Shown here: in pieces, positions 43,594 through 54,139 of the stretch
How the letters are laid out: each line of letters starts with the position of its first letter
How positions within the stretch are numbered: the stretch's first letter is position 1
The notes under the pieces: generated by a model
Told to the model about the DNA's origin: nothing
Seen by the model: the letters and a program-made list of their open reading frames with translations, nothing else
Databases searched by the model: none
Translations under genes and position numbers: made by a program
Source: Sialis fuliginosa
Taxonomy: Eukaryota > Arthropoda > Insecta > Megaloptera > Sialidae
Assembly (NCBI GenBank): GCA_961205875.1
Contig: OY540812.1
Span: 32,063,098 to 32,127,097, forward strand
Length of the DNA: 64,000 bases
Direction: 5' to 3'

Positions 43594-43860
43594 CCGGTAT
43601 TATAAACGAGCTAGCAAAACTTGCTAGCTAGCAAGCACTTTTAAATGATGTTTTTAACCTATCTGACAGTTCTCTTGTAGTTTCATTAAGTGTTTGATAA
43701 TTTTCGCGCACCCGTGGTATGTAAACACCAACGGTATTAAAACAGTGGCAATATTATGAAAATTATTGCGCTAAATTCCATAGCTAATCCATAGATACTG
43801 TAACAGAATTAATACCCCATTTTAAAATGCTTGCTAGCTTCTTTATAATACCGTAGCGCA
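43594..43860. mobile_element. GGTATTATAAA..GAGC MITE family, copy 2
   Basis: The left end is 'CCCGGTATTATAAACGAGCT' and the right end 'TTCTTTATAATACCG', inverted. Subterminal GCTTGCTAGC / GCTAGCAAGC also pair. Non-coding. Confidence 0.65.
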
Positions 43861-44270
43861 AAAAAGGTCACTTTAAGTTGTAAGAAAGAAATATAAAAAA
43901 TGTGGAACAAAAAAGCAAAAAAAGGTATTTGCAGATGAAAAATTTCCTTAAAATAACCCCTGGCTAGTTCGGGAAAATAAAAGGTATAATATTTATTATA
44001 TATAAAACTGCTATAACTGTTTTTATAATTATATCTAGTGAAAAATTGATTAATTCTAAGTTAAATAGATCTAAATCCGTTGATCCGTTTTCCAGATACC
44101 GTTGAACAAAACGTGAAAATTAGTTTACTGTGTATAGTGTTCTTCTTTCCCTATTGATTGGTATATTTGAAATTTTGATATCTCATAAAATTCGTGTTTT
44201 ACACCTAATATTTTTAAAAAACTTTCTGTAAAAAATGTTATAGGAAACTTTTAATAATTTTGTTATTCTT
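43861..44270. other. AT-rich non-coding stretch
   Basis: No gene recognised. Confidence 0.3.
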
Positions 44271-44273
44271 ATG

Positions 44274-44568
44274 TTCGGTGTTATAAAATGAGCTATCAAA
44301 ATTTTCAACGGAGTATTAATTCTGTGGCAGTATCTATGCATTTATTTTGGAATTTAGAGCAGTGATACTTCAACTTAATATAACACAGTTGATGAGTCTG
44401 ATCGTAGAAAACTATGTTGGTAGTTACTCTACTTACCACGCATGCGAGAAACTTGTCAAACACTTCATGAAACTTCAAGAAAACTGTTAGATAGGTTTGA
44501 TGACCCATTTGAAAGTGCTTGTAAGCTAACAAATATTGTATGCTCGTTTATAATACTGGACATTAAAT
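44274..44568. mobile_element. GGTATTATAAA..GAGC MITE family, copy 3
   Basis: The left end is 'TTCGGTGTTATAAAATGAGC' and the right end 'GCTCGTTTATAATACTGGAC', which are inverted complements with a few differences. A minus-strand 75-codon frame inside has no recognisable motif. Confidence 0.6.
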
Positions 44569-44799
44569 GAGAAAATACGAACTTTAAGCATTTTTCTTTC
44601 TTCAATCAGATTATTACACAAATCGAAAAGTTATAATTGTTCTTTTTTTCAAAATTGTGTCATATAGTTTCTTGCTCGTACAGTAAAGACGTTTTTTGTT
44701 CTTTACGTTAATTAAATTTGCAACCATCGATAAATACATCACTTTATTTAAAATACTATTTAAGAAAGAAATAATTATTATATAAAACCTATATTATAA

Positions 44800-45112
44800 T
44801 TAAATTTAACAATTTTTGAAATCGGTTTTATTTCTTTCTTTTTTAAAATGTTTTTTTATTGGTTTGGCACCGATTTTTCAGTGGTTTTAAGTTTTTTTTA
44901 AGTCAGTTTTATTTTTATTTTTTAAGTTTTTTATTTTTTCTCTTTTGAGTGGCGTATCTTAGAAATGTCCATAGTCAAATTCCAATAAAATTTATATGAG
45001 AAAAAAATATCCAAATCGGTGCATATTTGTCGGAGTTATGCCCGAACATACATACAAAATATATATCGTCGAATTGAGAACCTCCTCCATTTTTGAAATC
45101 TGCTAAAAATAG
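44800..45112. repeat. AAGTCGGTTTTATT / GAGTGGCGTATC family, copy
   Basis: It shares 'AACAATTTTTGAAATCGGTT', 'GGTTTGGCACCGATTTTT', 'GAGTGGCGTATCTTAGAAAT' and 'GAATTGAGAACCTCCTCC' with the other copies. Confidence 0.6.
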
Positions 45113-45436
45113 TTAAATATGGTTTGCGGGTCTCAAAACGAAGACATCTAATAAAAAGACTTTACGAGCGAAAAATTAAAAAGTGTGAAAGTTGTAAAAT
45201 AATTTGTACCAAAAGTTGCATATCTGCGGTAATATCGGTGTATTTATGTAGGTAATATCACAAATACCACAGACTAGCAGCTGTGAAAACACGGAGGCGA
45301 ACGTTAAACGGCGTTACAAACTAAAACTCACGTCCTACGAGCTTTAAATGTACTTTCTGTATCAACTGTAATAAATATACCACAAAGTCAAACGAAAAAT
45401 ACAACCGTTTCAACTTTTAAGCAATTTGTAACTACA
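45113..45436. other. Non-coding stretch
   Basis: No gene or repeat recognised. Confidence 0.3.
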
Positions 45437-46019
45437 TACAGTATTATGTAAATTAATGGAATCATTCTGTTGTTTTGCTTTTTCTAAAATATAATGTTTT
45501 GGCGGTGTTTTTCATACAGAGGGGTTGGATCTTTGGTGTCAATCGAAGGAATGATGAACAGCCAAAAATAGAACTTGAAAAGTGCTAACCCCAAAGAGGA
45601 GTAATTCTTCATCAAGACTCTGCTCCATGCCACAAGTTGAAGGAAATGTTGAAATATTTCCAGGATAAGGAGATAACTGTTCTAGATTGGCCCGGGAATT
45701 CACCTGATCTGAACCCTATTGTGAATTTATAGGCCATTTGTAAAGCTAGACTGTGCAAAATCGACTGCACTATAAAAACAAAGATGATAGAAGCGGTCAT
45801 TCAGGTTTGGTATCGGGATGAGAGGATCTCTGAAAATTGTCAAAAACTAGTAGAGTCCATGCCAAAACGAGTAAAAGCAATTATTAAAGCCAAAGGGGGA
45901 CATATTTTCTTTTAATTAGCGTAATGGTAGTTGTATTATTTTGTAAAAATATTATTTTACAAGCAATAAACGGTTTTACCATAATTGCCTCTGATTCCAT
46001 TAATATGCATAATACTGTA
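45437..46019 (+). mobile_element. Internally deleted Tc1/mariner element (579 bp)
   Basis: The element (45439-46017) starts CAGTATTATGTAAATTAATG and ends with the inverted CATTAATATGCATAATACTG, TIRs of about 28 bp with small differences. It is flanked by TA on both sides (45437-45438 and 46018-46019), the hallmark of Tc1/mariner insertion. It keeps only the 3' half of the transposase gene, listed separately. Confidence 0.85.
45604..45915 (+). pseudogene. Tc1-like transposase, C-terminal remnant
   Basis: In frame from 45604 the translation reads ILHQDSAPCHKLKEML, then ITVLDWPGNSPDLNPI, then VNL and a TAG. It continues after the stop with KMIEAVIQVWYRDE, NCQKLVESMPKRVKAIIKAK and KGGHIFF before TAA. 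The first aspartate (in QDSAPCH) is the second catalytic residue of the DDE triad. The DLNPI(E)NLW motif that holds the third is damaged: the expected glutamate is valine and the tryptophan position is a stop. Upstream sequence is degraded. It is inactive. Confidence 0.85.
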
Positions 46020-46475
46020 CGTACGTGGCCACAATATGACTTTTTACATTTTTATGCATACAGTAATCCTTCAATTTACACGGTCGAACTTTTTTTTATA
46101 TGTTCACTAATCTACTAGACAGTATTCATCAAACTTTGAATCTTCATGAACTGTATTTATTCCGTAACCTATTTGGGTAAATTTATAGTAAACATATGTA
46201 ACAGTGAACATTAAAATTTGATTTATTTTGAAAAAAAAACATAACAATTAGATAACATATTTTTATGATAGTTAATCATTTATTTTTGTCAGGAACCTGT
46301 TAAATATTTTTAAAAATTATATTTCACCAAGAGTAAAATATTTAAGAATATGGAACAGATACCTATTTTTATACGGCTTTCTATTGCTCCATTTACGCGT
46401 GCTGTACGCACTGTTTGCATGGAACCAATTAACCATGTAAAAAGAGGGATTACTGTACATACATGTAATATACTA
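46020..46475. other. AT-rich non-coding stretch
   Basis: No gene recognised. Confidence 0.3.
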
Positions 46476-47640
46476 TACAGAATGATTTACAACTAGTGTA
46501 AAAAATTAACAGTAGATCGAGAATGTTATTTCAAGGATTTCAAGTAAAAAACTTCATATAAACAAATATGTATCCGAAAATTCTTCGTGTGGAAGCTAAA
46601 GCCTTCCAAAAATGTTACCTAAAATTGGTGTTTATTAAATATCTAGAGAACACATTGTGATACAATTATGAAATTTAATAACCGGTTTATTATTAACAAG
46701 TGTCATCGATTTATAGTATCACACAACAATAATTAAGACCAGGGATGTATGTATTTTGTGTGTAAGTATTTTTTTGTTTTTTATTTTTTTCCCGAGTTGG
46801 GTTCTTGTAAAATATTATATGACACAAAATACATTAAAATATACTTTGTACATTTGTCATAGGATTAACCGTTTTCGATAAATATCGATAAAAAGAAAGT
46901 ATTACAGAATTTTACTTAATACGGATGCTTCAAATTATACAAAATATTATTGTTCTATGATTAAAAATGGCATAAAAAGTTTGTATAAATATACCTCCAA
47001 AATTGCATTTTTATCAACAAATAGCCATTTAGACTTTGGTTTAGTCTTGTTAGTAAAGTTTGTGTAACAGTAATACAACTTACTATAAGTCTATGATGAC
47101 AAGTATTAGGTGGTATATTTATATTAACTTGTTATCTTATTTTTAATCATAGAACAAGAATATAAGTTTATTTTGTGTAATTTGAAGCATCCGTATTAAG
47201 TAAATATTCTGCAATACTTTCTTTTTATCGATATTTGTCAAAAACGGTTGATCCTATGACAAATGGACAAAGTATATTTTAAAGTTGGTATTTTATGTCA
47301 TATAATCTTTTACAAGAACCCAACTCGGGAAAAAAATTAAAAAACAAAAAAATACTTACACACAGAATACATACATCCCTGGTCTTTATTATTATTGTTT
47401 GATACTGGAAATCGATAACACTTATTAATAATAAACCGGTTATTAAATTTCATAACTGTACCACAATGGGTTCTCTAGATATTAAATAAACACTCATTTT
47501 ACGTAAAATTTTTGGAAGGCTGTAGCTCCTTCACGAAGAATTTCCTAATACATGTTTACATGATGTTTTTTAAGTTACATTAGAATTACATCCTCGATCT
47601 AATATTGAATTCTGTAAAATAGTTGTAAATCACTCTGTAT
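46476..47640. mobile_element. Fold-back element, uninterrupted copy (~1.16 kb)
   Basis: The ends are 'ACAGAATGATTTACAACTAG' and 'TAGTTGTAAATCACTCTGT'. Arms of about 520 bp are inverted complements, with landmarks 'ACATATTTGTATCCG...' versus 'CTCCTTCACGAAGAATTTCC', and 'GCATCCGTATTAAGTA' present in both. The ~115-bp loop near 47000-47115 is the reverse complement of the loop at 27712-27830. This copy shows that the region duplicated around the Jockey-like element is normally present once. Confidence 0.75.
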
Positions 47641-48091
47641 ATATTATAGTAAGACCGTCCATTAATAAAGTAAGGATTATTTTTCAAGATTCGACCCCTC
47701 GATTTCTTACTTAAAGATAATATAAATTATTTTTAATGTATGTGTATATTGGGCATAATTAAAAACAAAAACACATAGCAGTAGAAAAGTGGATTAATTT
47801 ATTAATACATATCATAATTTATAATTACAATAATATATTGAAAAAATCAATCGATATTGATGAATAAAAAACGTTTGTTGAAATTTTAACTAAAAATGTG
47901 CAGTAATTAATATTTGGCAAATAACGCAGCGCTGTAACATCATCGTGTCGACCTTGAGAATACAAAACATGTTAATACATGAGACTGGTACGTTTATTTA
48001 GTTTTTATTTAAACGGTTTGAATTTTCAAGGTCTACGCGGCGATATTACAGCGCTGTCTTATTTTACATGGTGTTAATATTCTATACAATT
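47641..48091. other. Non-coding stretch up to the LTR
   Basis: Bases 47930-48065 contain an inverted pair: 'AACGCAGCGCTGTAACATCA', 'GTCGACCTTGAGAATAC' against 'CAAGGTCTACGCGGCGATAT', 'TACAGCGCTGTCTTATTTT'. This is probably a small TIR element. CAATT at 48087-48091 is the target duplication of the BEL element. Confidence 0.45.
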
Positions 48092-49200
48092 TGTTATGTG
48101 AGTAGGAACTGTGATGGGTTCTTAACTCATGCTAAACGCCAAGTTAATATTGTTTAGCTCGTTACTGTTATTTTTAAATAATTTTATTTATTTAAATATC
48201 CAATTCACAAAAATTATGTATAATGTGTATATGTAACTTATATCTATAATGTATAATGTATTTTTTGTATAATGTATATGTATTGTATCAATGAATATGT
48301 TGTTGGTATGAAAATTGAACTTGCACTTGCATTATGTATTAATGAATATGTTGTTCGTATGAACACTGAATTTGCACTTGTATGATGAATATGTATTATG
48401 TATTGTGAATATGTTGTTCGTATGAACACTAAAAACATACTTGAATAATGAATATGTATTATGTATTATGTATTAATGAATATGTTGTTCGTATGAACAC
48501 TGAACACATACTTGAATAATGTATTTGTATTATGTATTATGAATATGTTGTTCGTATGAACATTGAACACATACCTGAAGAATGAATATGTATTATGTAT
48601 TATGAATATGTTGTTCGTATGAACATTGAAAACATACTTGAATAATGAATATGTATTATGTATTATGAATATGTTGTTCGTATGAACATTGAAAACATAC
48701 TACTTAAAATTTGTAAAATTCGAAAACTCCTAAAATTCTAATTGAAAAAAATAAAGGGCGGAGTTTGAAATTAGTTAGTTTGATTGGTGAAAAAAAGATA
48801 GTGGACAGGGGTTACTTGCAGTGGGAGAAAGGGACTTGCAGTAAGAAAGGGTTCCAGGTAGCGGGAAAATACGTCGGGTCTGTGACGCATCTGGAGCAAT
48901 GTACGTAAATTTGAAGATCTGTTTAAGCAGGAAATAGTCATAAATGTTAAACACTAGACAATTAGCAGTGTATTGAAATTCTTGGAAAAGTAAACCCTAG
49001 AAAGGTTTTGAACGTTGCAGTAAAATAGATAAATTCTTGGAAATATGATACACATAACATTAACTAAATCCTTAAAACTACAGTAAATATATAGTAATAA
49101 AAATAATAATATATATGATAATAAGACTGAATAAATGAACAAAATAATAATAAATAATAAAAAATAAACAATTGTGACGGCGTTGTTCAACGACGTAACA
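48092..49200 (-). repeat. 3' LTR of BEL/Pao element 1 (1109 bp)
   Basis: It spans TGTTATGTGAG to CGACGTAACA on the plus strand and matches 53026-54134. It contains seven ~63-bp tandem units between about 48299 and 48700. Short frames within (48244-48438, 48954-49226) recur identically in the other LTR and are not genes. Confidence 0.92.
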
Positions 49201-49212
49201 TGCCGCCCGCCA
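49201..49212 (-). promoter_or_regulatory. Polypurine tract of BEL/Pao element 1
   Basis: On the minus strand GGCGGGCGGCA directly abuts the 3' LTR start. Such tracts prime plus-strand DNA synthesis; the GGCGGGCGGCATGT arrangement is common in insect BEL/Pao elements. Confidence 0.8.
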
Positions 49213-49255
49213 TTGATTGCGTGCAATCAATAATTAATGTCAATTATTTGAATTA

Positions 49256-52200
49256 TCAATTGGAAATAAGATCACTTTTTTTTATAGAGCGTTTATATTC
49301 ACCACTTAATGTCTTTACACTTATAACACGAATCACACCATCGTTGCCAGGATGAATTTGTGTGATGCGTTCCATGATCCATTGCAGAGGTGGAAGGTTG
49401 TCTTCCTTCAATAGGACAGGTGCCCCATTTGTAATTGATGTTGAATCTGAATTCAGCTGATTGAGGTACTCCTTGTGCCATCTTTTCCAAAAATGCTGTT
49501 GTAATTGTTGGAGGTGTTGCCAGTTTGATGCTCGATTACTCGGAATATTGGACAAGTCAACATCAGGCAAGCTTGTTAATGAGTCATTTATAAAAAAATG
49601 GTTAGGAATTAAGGCAATAGAGTACTTAGGATCATTTGATAGTGGTGTGAATGGACGTGAATTAAGAATGGCTTTTATTTCAATAAAATGTGTATTGAAC
49701 TCTTCAAATGTCAATAATGTGTTGCCTATATCAGAGTAAATGTTTTTATTTTTTCCTCTACGAGAGAAAAATCTTTTTAGTGAACTTAAAAATGCATCTG
49801 TTTTTAAATTGTAAACGACTTCTAAATTAATTGCCTTGATTACGAAGCATATGAATTTTGCTGCATAAACCTTACTTTTCTTACGTTTCGCAACAATGAG
49901 ATATCTGTTAAATGAAATTTCGCTCAAGAGTGGCAACTGATTTTTGTAATGACTCCAATGAGAATTGATATCAAGATGAACCGATTCATCCCAGTAAATT
50001 TGTAATTTACATAAATGTTGTATAATTAATTTTGTTTTAACAATGATAGGACCCAATAAACCTATAGGTTTAAAGAGTTTCGCGATGCTTGAAAAACTTA
50101 AACGTTTTGTAATTCGTTTTTGTAATTCTGAATCATTGTTGTATCTATATATCAATAAATCGCGTCGCGAATTCCACTGAATGCCTAAAGTTTTGATCTC
50201 TTGAGATGGATCATCGAATAAACCTGTGTTAGTTAATTTGTTTGGTAATAAATTGATTAAATTTGAATCATTAGATGACCATTTGCGCAAGATAAAACCA
50301 CCTAAGTTAAGTAATTGAATTATTTTATCTCTAATTGTAAGTTGTAATGTATTATGAAATGAATTGCTTCTAGTTAACAAATCATCGACGTAAAAATCGC
50401 GTTTTGCAACCCTTGAAAGTAATTGAAAATTATGCTGGTTATCATCAGCGAGTTTGTGTATCGTACGTACAGCTAAAAAGGGAGCAGAAGCTGTACCGTA
50501 TGTAATTGTATCGTTTGGATTTTGATCGTCTAAAATTTGTCTGTACATTTTTTCAATGTCAGCATTAAAGACATAAATGTGAGTGCGATATTGAATGAAT
50601 AATGAAAAAATGTCGTCTTGGATTGTGTGACTGACCTTAAGAATATTATTTAATGAAATACTTGTGCTTGATTTCGCTGAACCATCAAACACAACTCGAA
50701 CCTTTGTTGTAGTGTTTTTTACAAAATGTTTTTCTACCGTTGCTTCATCGGCGGATAAAAATTTTGTCTTTGGAACTTCCTCATGTTCCCAAAAATTTGG
50801 TAATTGATTTGTTAATGAATTAAGTGCAAGATTACAAGAAATTGTATTAGATTGAAAGTTTTGATTTGTAATATGACCGGCAATTATCCACCCGAATTTA
50901 GTTTTCTGCAAAATAGCTAATTGATTATCAATGTTAATTTGACCTATGCATAATATTCTGTAGAAAATATCTGCGCCTATCAACGCATCAATTTCTGCTG
51001 TTTTGTGAAATGTTGGGTCTGCTAACGGTATATTTTTAGATATATTTAACTGTTGTAGATTTATTTGTTGTGAAGGTAATGGATTTGTAATTGTTGGTAC
51101 CACTAGAAGTGAAATATTTTCTTCAAAATTCCCTTGTAATGATGATATTTTAGTTGATACCTCGTGTTTAATATTAGCTTCTAATTGATTCAAAGCTCTT
51201 ACTGAAATATTAATTTTTGTGTGTTTTAATTGAAGCAATTTAGCGAACTTTTCAGTTATAAAATGAGGTTGCGCACCGCCATCTAATACAACGCGAGCTA
51301 CTTGTTTTTTATTATTAATGTCAAAGAATGCTACTTGAGCCGTAGCTAATAATACTTGACTTGAATGATTCGCTTGTATGTTATTGACTGATATACTCGT
51401 AGATGGTTGAGGTTCCTTGTTATTATGAATTTCGATATGTAAAAGTGTATTATGTTTTTTACCGCATTTTTTACAAGGTCCGCAAATACATGTAGCCGAA
51501 TTATGTCTTTTTCTTAAGCAGTTGAGACAAAGTGCCTCTTTTTTGACTGCATCGATTCTCTCGGAAATAGACAGTTTCAAGAATTTTTCGCAATGAAATA
51601 TTTTGTGTGACTCGTTGCAAAAGTTACAATGTTCTGTATTTTGTGTTACGGTAAAAACGTGTTTTTTATTTGTACTTGTGTTGTATTTTGAATTATGTGA
51701 ATTATTGTTAAATGTTGATTTAACATGATTATGCGTATTACGAATACTTGTAGCCTCTAAAATTTGACACCGCTGTGTTAAAAAAGTTATAAATTGTTTT
51801 AACGTTGGTAAAACCTTGGACGTTATGGATTTTTCCCACTCTTGGTGAGTGACTCGATCAAGTTTGGCCGTCATACAATGAATTAATATTGAGTCCCATT
51901 TATCTACTTCTTGCCCTAATGCCTGTAGTGATCTCGTGTGTGTATTAATACTGTCTAAAATTTGTCTAAGACCTGTGACACTTTCTCGTGTGCACGGTGG
52001 CTGGTCAAGAAGAGCTTTTAAATGATTTTGAATAATAACGCGTACATTTAGATATCGTTCTTCCAATAAAGACCACGCAATGTCATAATTAACCGCGGAC
52101 GTTTCTAAAGACTGAATGACCGTTGCAGCTTCTCCTTTCAAACACGATCGCAGATAATGTAATTTTTCAATTTTTGAAAGTTGTGCTTTGTTATGCACCA

Positions 52201-52612
52201 TAGATTTAAATGAATCAGAAAAAAACATCCATTTATCATATGATCCGTTAAAAAAAGGCAAATCAATTTTAGGAAGCTGCACGTTTGAATTTAAATTTAT
52301 TGTGTTATTTGTATTTACTTGACTACTTGGTAATGACGCATTGTCATTTAGAAATTTACGCGCTAATCTTATTGTATTATAATATGTTGTCTCGAATTCA
52401 TCTCTATAGATAAGATGATCCTCACTATCGTCTAATAATTCAATTTCTATGTGAATTTCATGAAATTTATCTAAAAACTCTACTATTTTATTGAATCGAA
52501 AACTTATTTCGTCAATCTGAGTAGGTTCCGCTGTAGTTAAGAATGTATTGAATATTGTTAATTGTCTTTTCAAATTTGCGCGTTGACTCTTTAATCTAGG
52601 AAGTTCTGACAT
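49256..52612 (-). CDS. Fused gag-pol polyprotein of BEL/Pao element 1, internally deleted
   Basis: The 1118-residue ORF starts at the ATG of 52612; full BEL polyproteins are usually about 1700. Gag occupies ~1-405 and ends in Cys/His clusters (CNFCNESHKIFHC, CLNCLRKRHNSATC, CKKCGKKH). Protease has LDGGAQPHFITEKF with the aspartate at 444, so the usual D-S/T-G is D-G-G here. Reverse transcriptase keeps KVRVVFDGSA, ADIEKMYR, TYGTASAPFLA and YVDD (741-744). Compared with the other BEL pol in this window, ~93 residues before the RT start, ~20 inside RT, nearly all RNase H plus the integrase HHCC finger and first Asp (~400), and ~65 between IYSD (Asp 961) and LLTFEEF are missing. Every join keeps the frame. 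The C-terminus (FKxRWHKEYLNQL-like region) is intact. Confidence 0.9.
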   Translation of the reverse strand: MSELPRLKSQRANLKRQLTIFNTFLTTAEPTQIDEISFRFNKIVEFLDKFHEIHIEIELLDDSEDHLIYRDEFETTYYNTIRLARKFLNDNASLPSSQVNTNNTINLNSNVQLPKIDLPFFNGSYDKWMFFSDSFKSMVHNKAQLSKIEKLHYLRSCLKGEAATVIQSLETSAVNYDIAWSLLEERYLNVRVIIQNHLKALLDQPPCTRESVTGLRQILDSINTHTRSLQALGQEVDKWDSILIHCMTAKLDRVTHQEWEKSITSKVLPTLKQFITFLTQRCQILEATSIRNTHNHVKSTFNNNSHNSKYNTSTNKKHVFTVTQNTEHCNFCNESHKIFHCEKFLKLSISERIDAVKKEALCLNCLRKRHNSATCICGPCKKCGKKHNTLLHIEIHNNKEPQPSTSISVNNIQANHSSQVLLATAQVAFFDINNKKQVARVVLDGGAQPHFITEKFAKLLQLKHTKINISVRALNQLEANIKHEVSTKISSLQGNFEENISLLVVPTITNPLPSQQINLQQLNISKNIPLADPTFHKTAEIDALIGADIFYRILCIGQINIDNQLAILQKTKFGWIIAGHITNQNFQSNTISCNLALNSLTNQLPNFWEHEEVPKTKFLSADEATVEKHFVKNTTTKVRVVFDGSAKSSTSISLNNILKVSHTIQDDIFSLFIQYRTHIYVFNADIEKMYRQILDDQNPNDTITYGTASAPFLAVRTIHKLADDNQHNFQLLSRVAKRDFYVDDLLTRSNSFHNTLQLTIRDKIIQLLNLGGFILRKWSSNDSNLINLLPNKLTNTGLFDDPSQEIKTLGIQWNSRRDLLIYRYNNDSELQKRITKRLSFSSIAKLFKPIGLLGPIIVKTKLIIQHLCKLQIYWDESVHLDINSHWSHYKNQLPLLSEISFNRYLIVAKRKKSKVYAAKFICFVIKAINLEVVYNLKTDAFLSSLKRFFSRRGKNKNIYSDIGNTLLTFEEFNTHFIEIKAILNSRPFTPLSNDPKYSIALIPNHFFINDSLTSLPDVDLSNIPSNRASNWQHLQQLQQHFWKRWHKEYLNQLNSDSTSITNGAPVLLKEDNLPPLQWIMERITQIHPGNDGVIRVISVKTLSGEYKRSIKKSDLISN

Positions 52613-53005
52613 TTTGAAGCCGTACTTAATTCAATGAAGGAAATGAAATGATAAAGGATTGAAATGACTCACAACAAACTTACCAGATAATTCTCTCCAA
52701 GTTTGATGTTGATGGCCTGATGCACTCGTGTAGATGAGGGTTGATGGGACCTCGGTGTTTGAAGTTGAATTGAATGTTGTATTGAAGTTGTATTGAATCT
52801 TGTATTGCAGTTGTATTATGCCTGTAGGCTCGATGATTGAAGTTGAATTCTTCTTGATGAATGATGTAGAATGTGTACTTGAATGTATTTTGTATTATTA
52901 TCGTCAAACGATAAATGATGCACAAAAATGATTTTGTATTTCACTTTATGATGCACTGAATCTTGATGTGTTAATTTTTGTGAATTTTCTTGAACTGTTG
53001 CTGTA
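52613..53005 (-). other. Leader of BEL/Pao element 1
   Basis: This is the untranslated region between the PBS and the gag ATG, with several GAATTGAATG / TTGTATTG-type short repeats (52740-52900). An 81-codon frame inside is not supported. It probably carries the packaging signal, by position only. Confidence 0.5.
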
Positions 53006-53023
53006 TCCGACTCCGAAGGACCA
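53006..53023 (-). promoter_or_regulatory. Primer-binding site of BEL/Pao element 1
   Basis: On the minus strand TGGTCCTTCGGAGTCGGA starts two bases after the 5' LTR. It begins with TGG, as needed to pair with a tRNA CCA end. The first ten bases equal the PBS of BEL element 2 (58323). The tRNA species is not identified. Confidence 0.75.
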
Positions 53024-53025
53024 AA

Positions 53026-54134
53026 TGTTATGTGAGTAGGAACTGTGATGGGTTCTTAACTCATGCTAAACGCCAAGTTAATATTGTTTAGCTCGTTACT
53101 GTTATTTTTAAATAATTTTATTTATTTAAATATCCAATTCACAAAAATTATGTATAATGTGTATATGTAACTTATATCTATAATGTATAATGTATTTTTT
53201 GTATAATGTATATGTATTGTATCAATGAATATGTTGTTGGTATGAAAATTGAACTTGCACTTGCATTATGTATTAATGAATATGTTGTTCGTATGAACAC
53301 TGAATTTGCACTTGTATGATGAATATGTATTATGTATTGTGAATATGTTGTTCGTATGAACACTAAAAACATACTTGAATAATGAATATGTATTATGTAT
53401 TATGTATTAATGAATATGTTGTTCGTATGAACACTGAACACATACTTGAATAATGTATTTGTATTATGTATTATGAATATGTTGTTCGTATGAACATTGA
53501 ACACATACCTGAAGAATGAATATGTATTATGTATTATGAATATGTTGTTCGTATGAACATTGAAAACATACTTGAATAATGAATATGTATTATGTATTAT
53601 GAATATGTTGTTCGTATGAACATTGAAAACATACTACTTAAAATTTGTAAAATTCGAAAACTCCTAAAATTCTAATTGAAAAAAATAAAGGGCGGAGTTT
53701 GAAATTAGTTAGTTTGATTGGTGAAAAAAAGATAGTGGACAGGGGTTACTTGCAGTGGGAGAAAGGGACTTGCAGTAAGAAAGGGTTCCAGGTAGCGGGA
53801 AAATACGTCGGGTCTGTGACGCATCTGGAGCAATGTACGTAAATTTGAAGATCTGTTTAAGCAGGAAATAGTCATAAATGTTAAACACTAGACAATTAGC
53901 AGTGTATTGAAATTCTTGGAAAAGTAAACCCTAGAAAGGTTTTGAACGTTGCAGTAAAATAGATAAATTCTTGGAAATATGATACACATAACATTAACTA
54001 AATCCTTAAAACTACAGTAAATATATAGTAATAAAAATAATAATATATATGATAATAAGACTGAATAAATGAACAAAATAATAATAAATAATAAAAAATA
54101 AACAATTGTGACGGCGTTGTTCAACGACGTAACA
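53026..54134 (-). repeat. 5' LTR of BEL/Pao element 1 (1109 bp)
   Basis: It should hold the promoter and polyadenylation signals. The seven ~63-bp tandem units (about 53233-53634) each carry the dyad TGTTC-GTAT-GAACA, candidate repeated binding sites. It matches 48092-49200 throughout as far as I compared. Confidence 0.92.
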
Positions 54135-54139
54135 CAATT

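Larger units (their letters stand above)
48092..54134 (-). mobile_element. BEL/Pao LTR retrotransposon, internally deleted (6043 bp)
   Basis: Both LTRs are 1109 bp and bounded by TG...CA. A perfect 5-bp duplication CAATT flanks the element (48087-48091 and 54135-54139), as expected for BEL/Pao integrases. On the minus strand the order is 5' LTR, primer-binding site, ~390-nt leader, one 1118-codon ORF, polypurine tract, 3' LTR. Equal LTR length and no visible differences point to a recent insertion. The ORF lacks most of RNase H and integrase, so mobilisation must have been in trans. Confidence 0.92.

Noticed and set aside
48244..48438. 64-codon ORF present in both LTRs (also 53178-53372)
   Set aside because: It is identical because the LTRs are identical, and is made of 63-bp repeat units (multiple of three). 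No domain.
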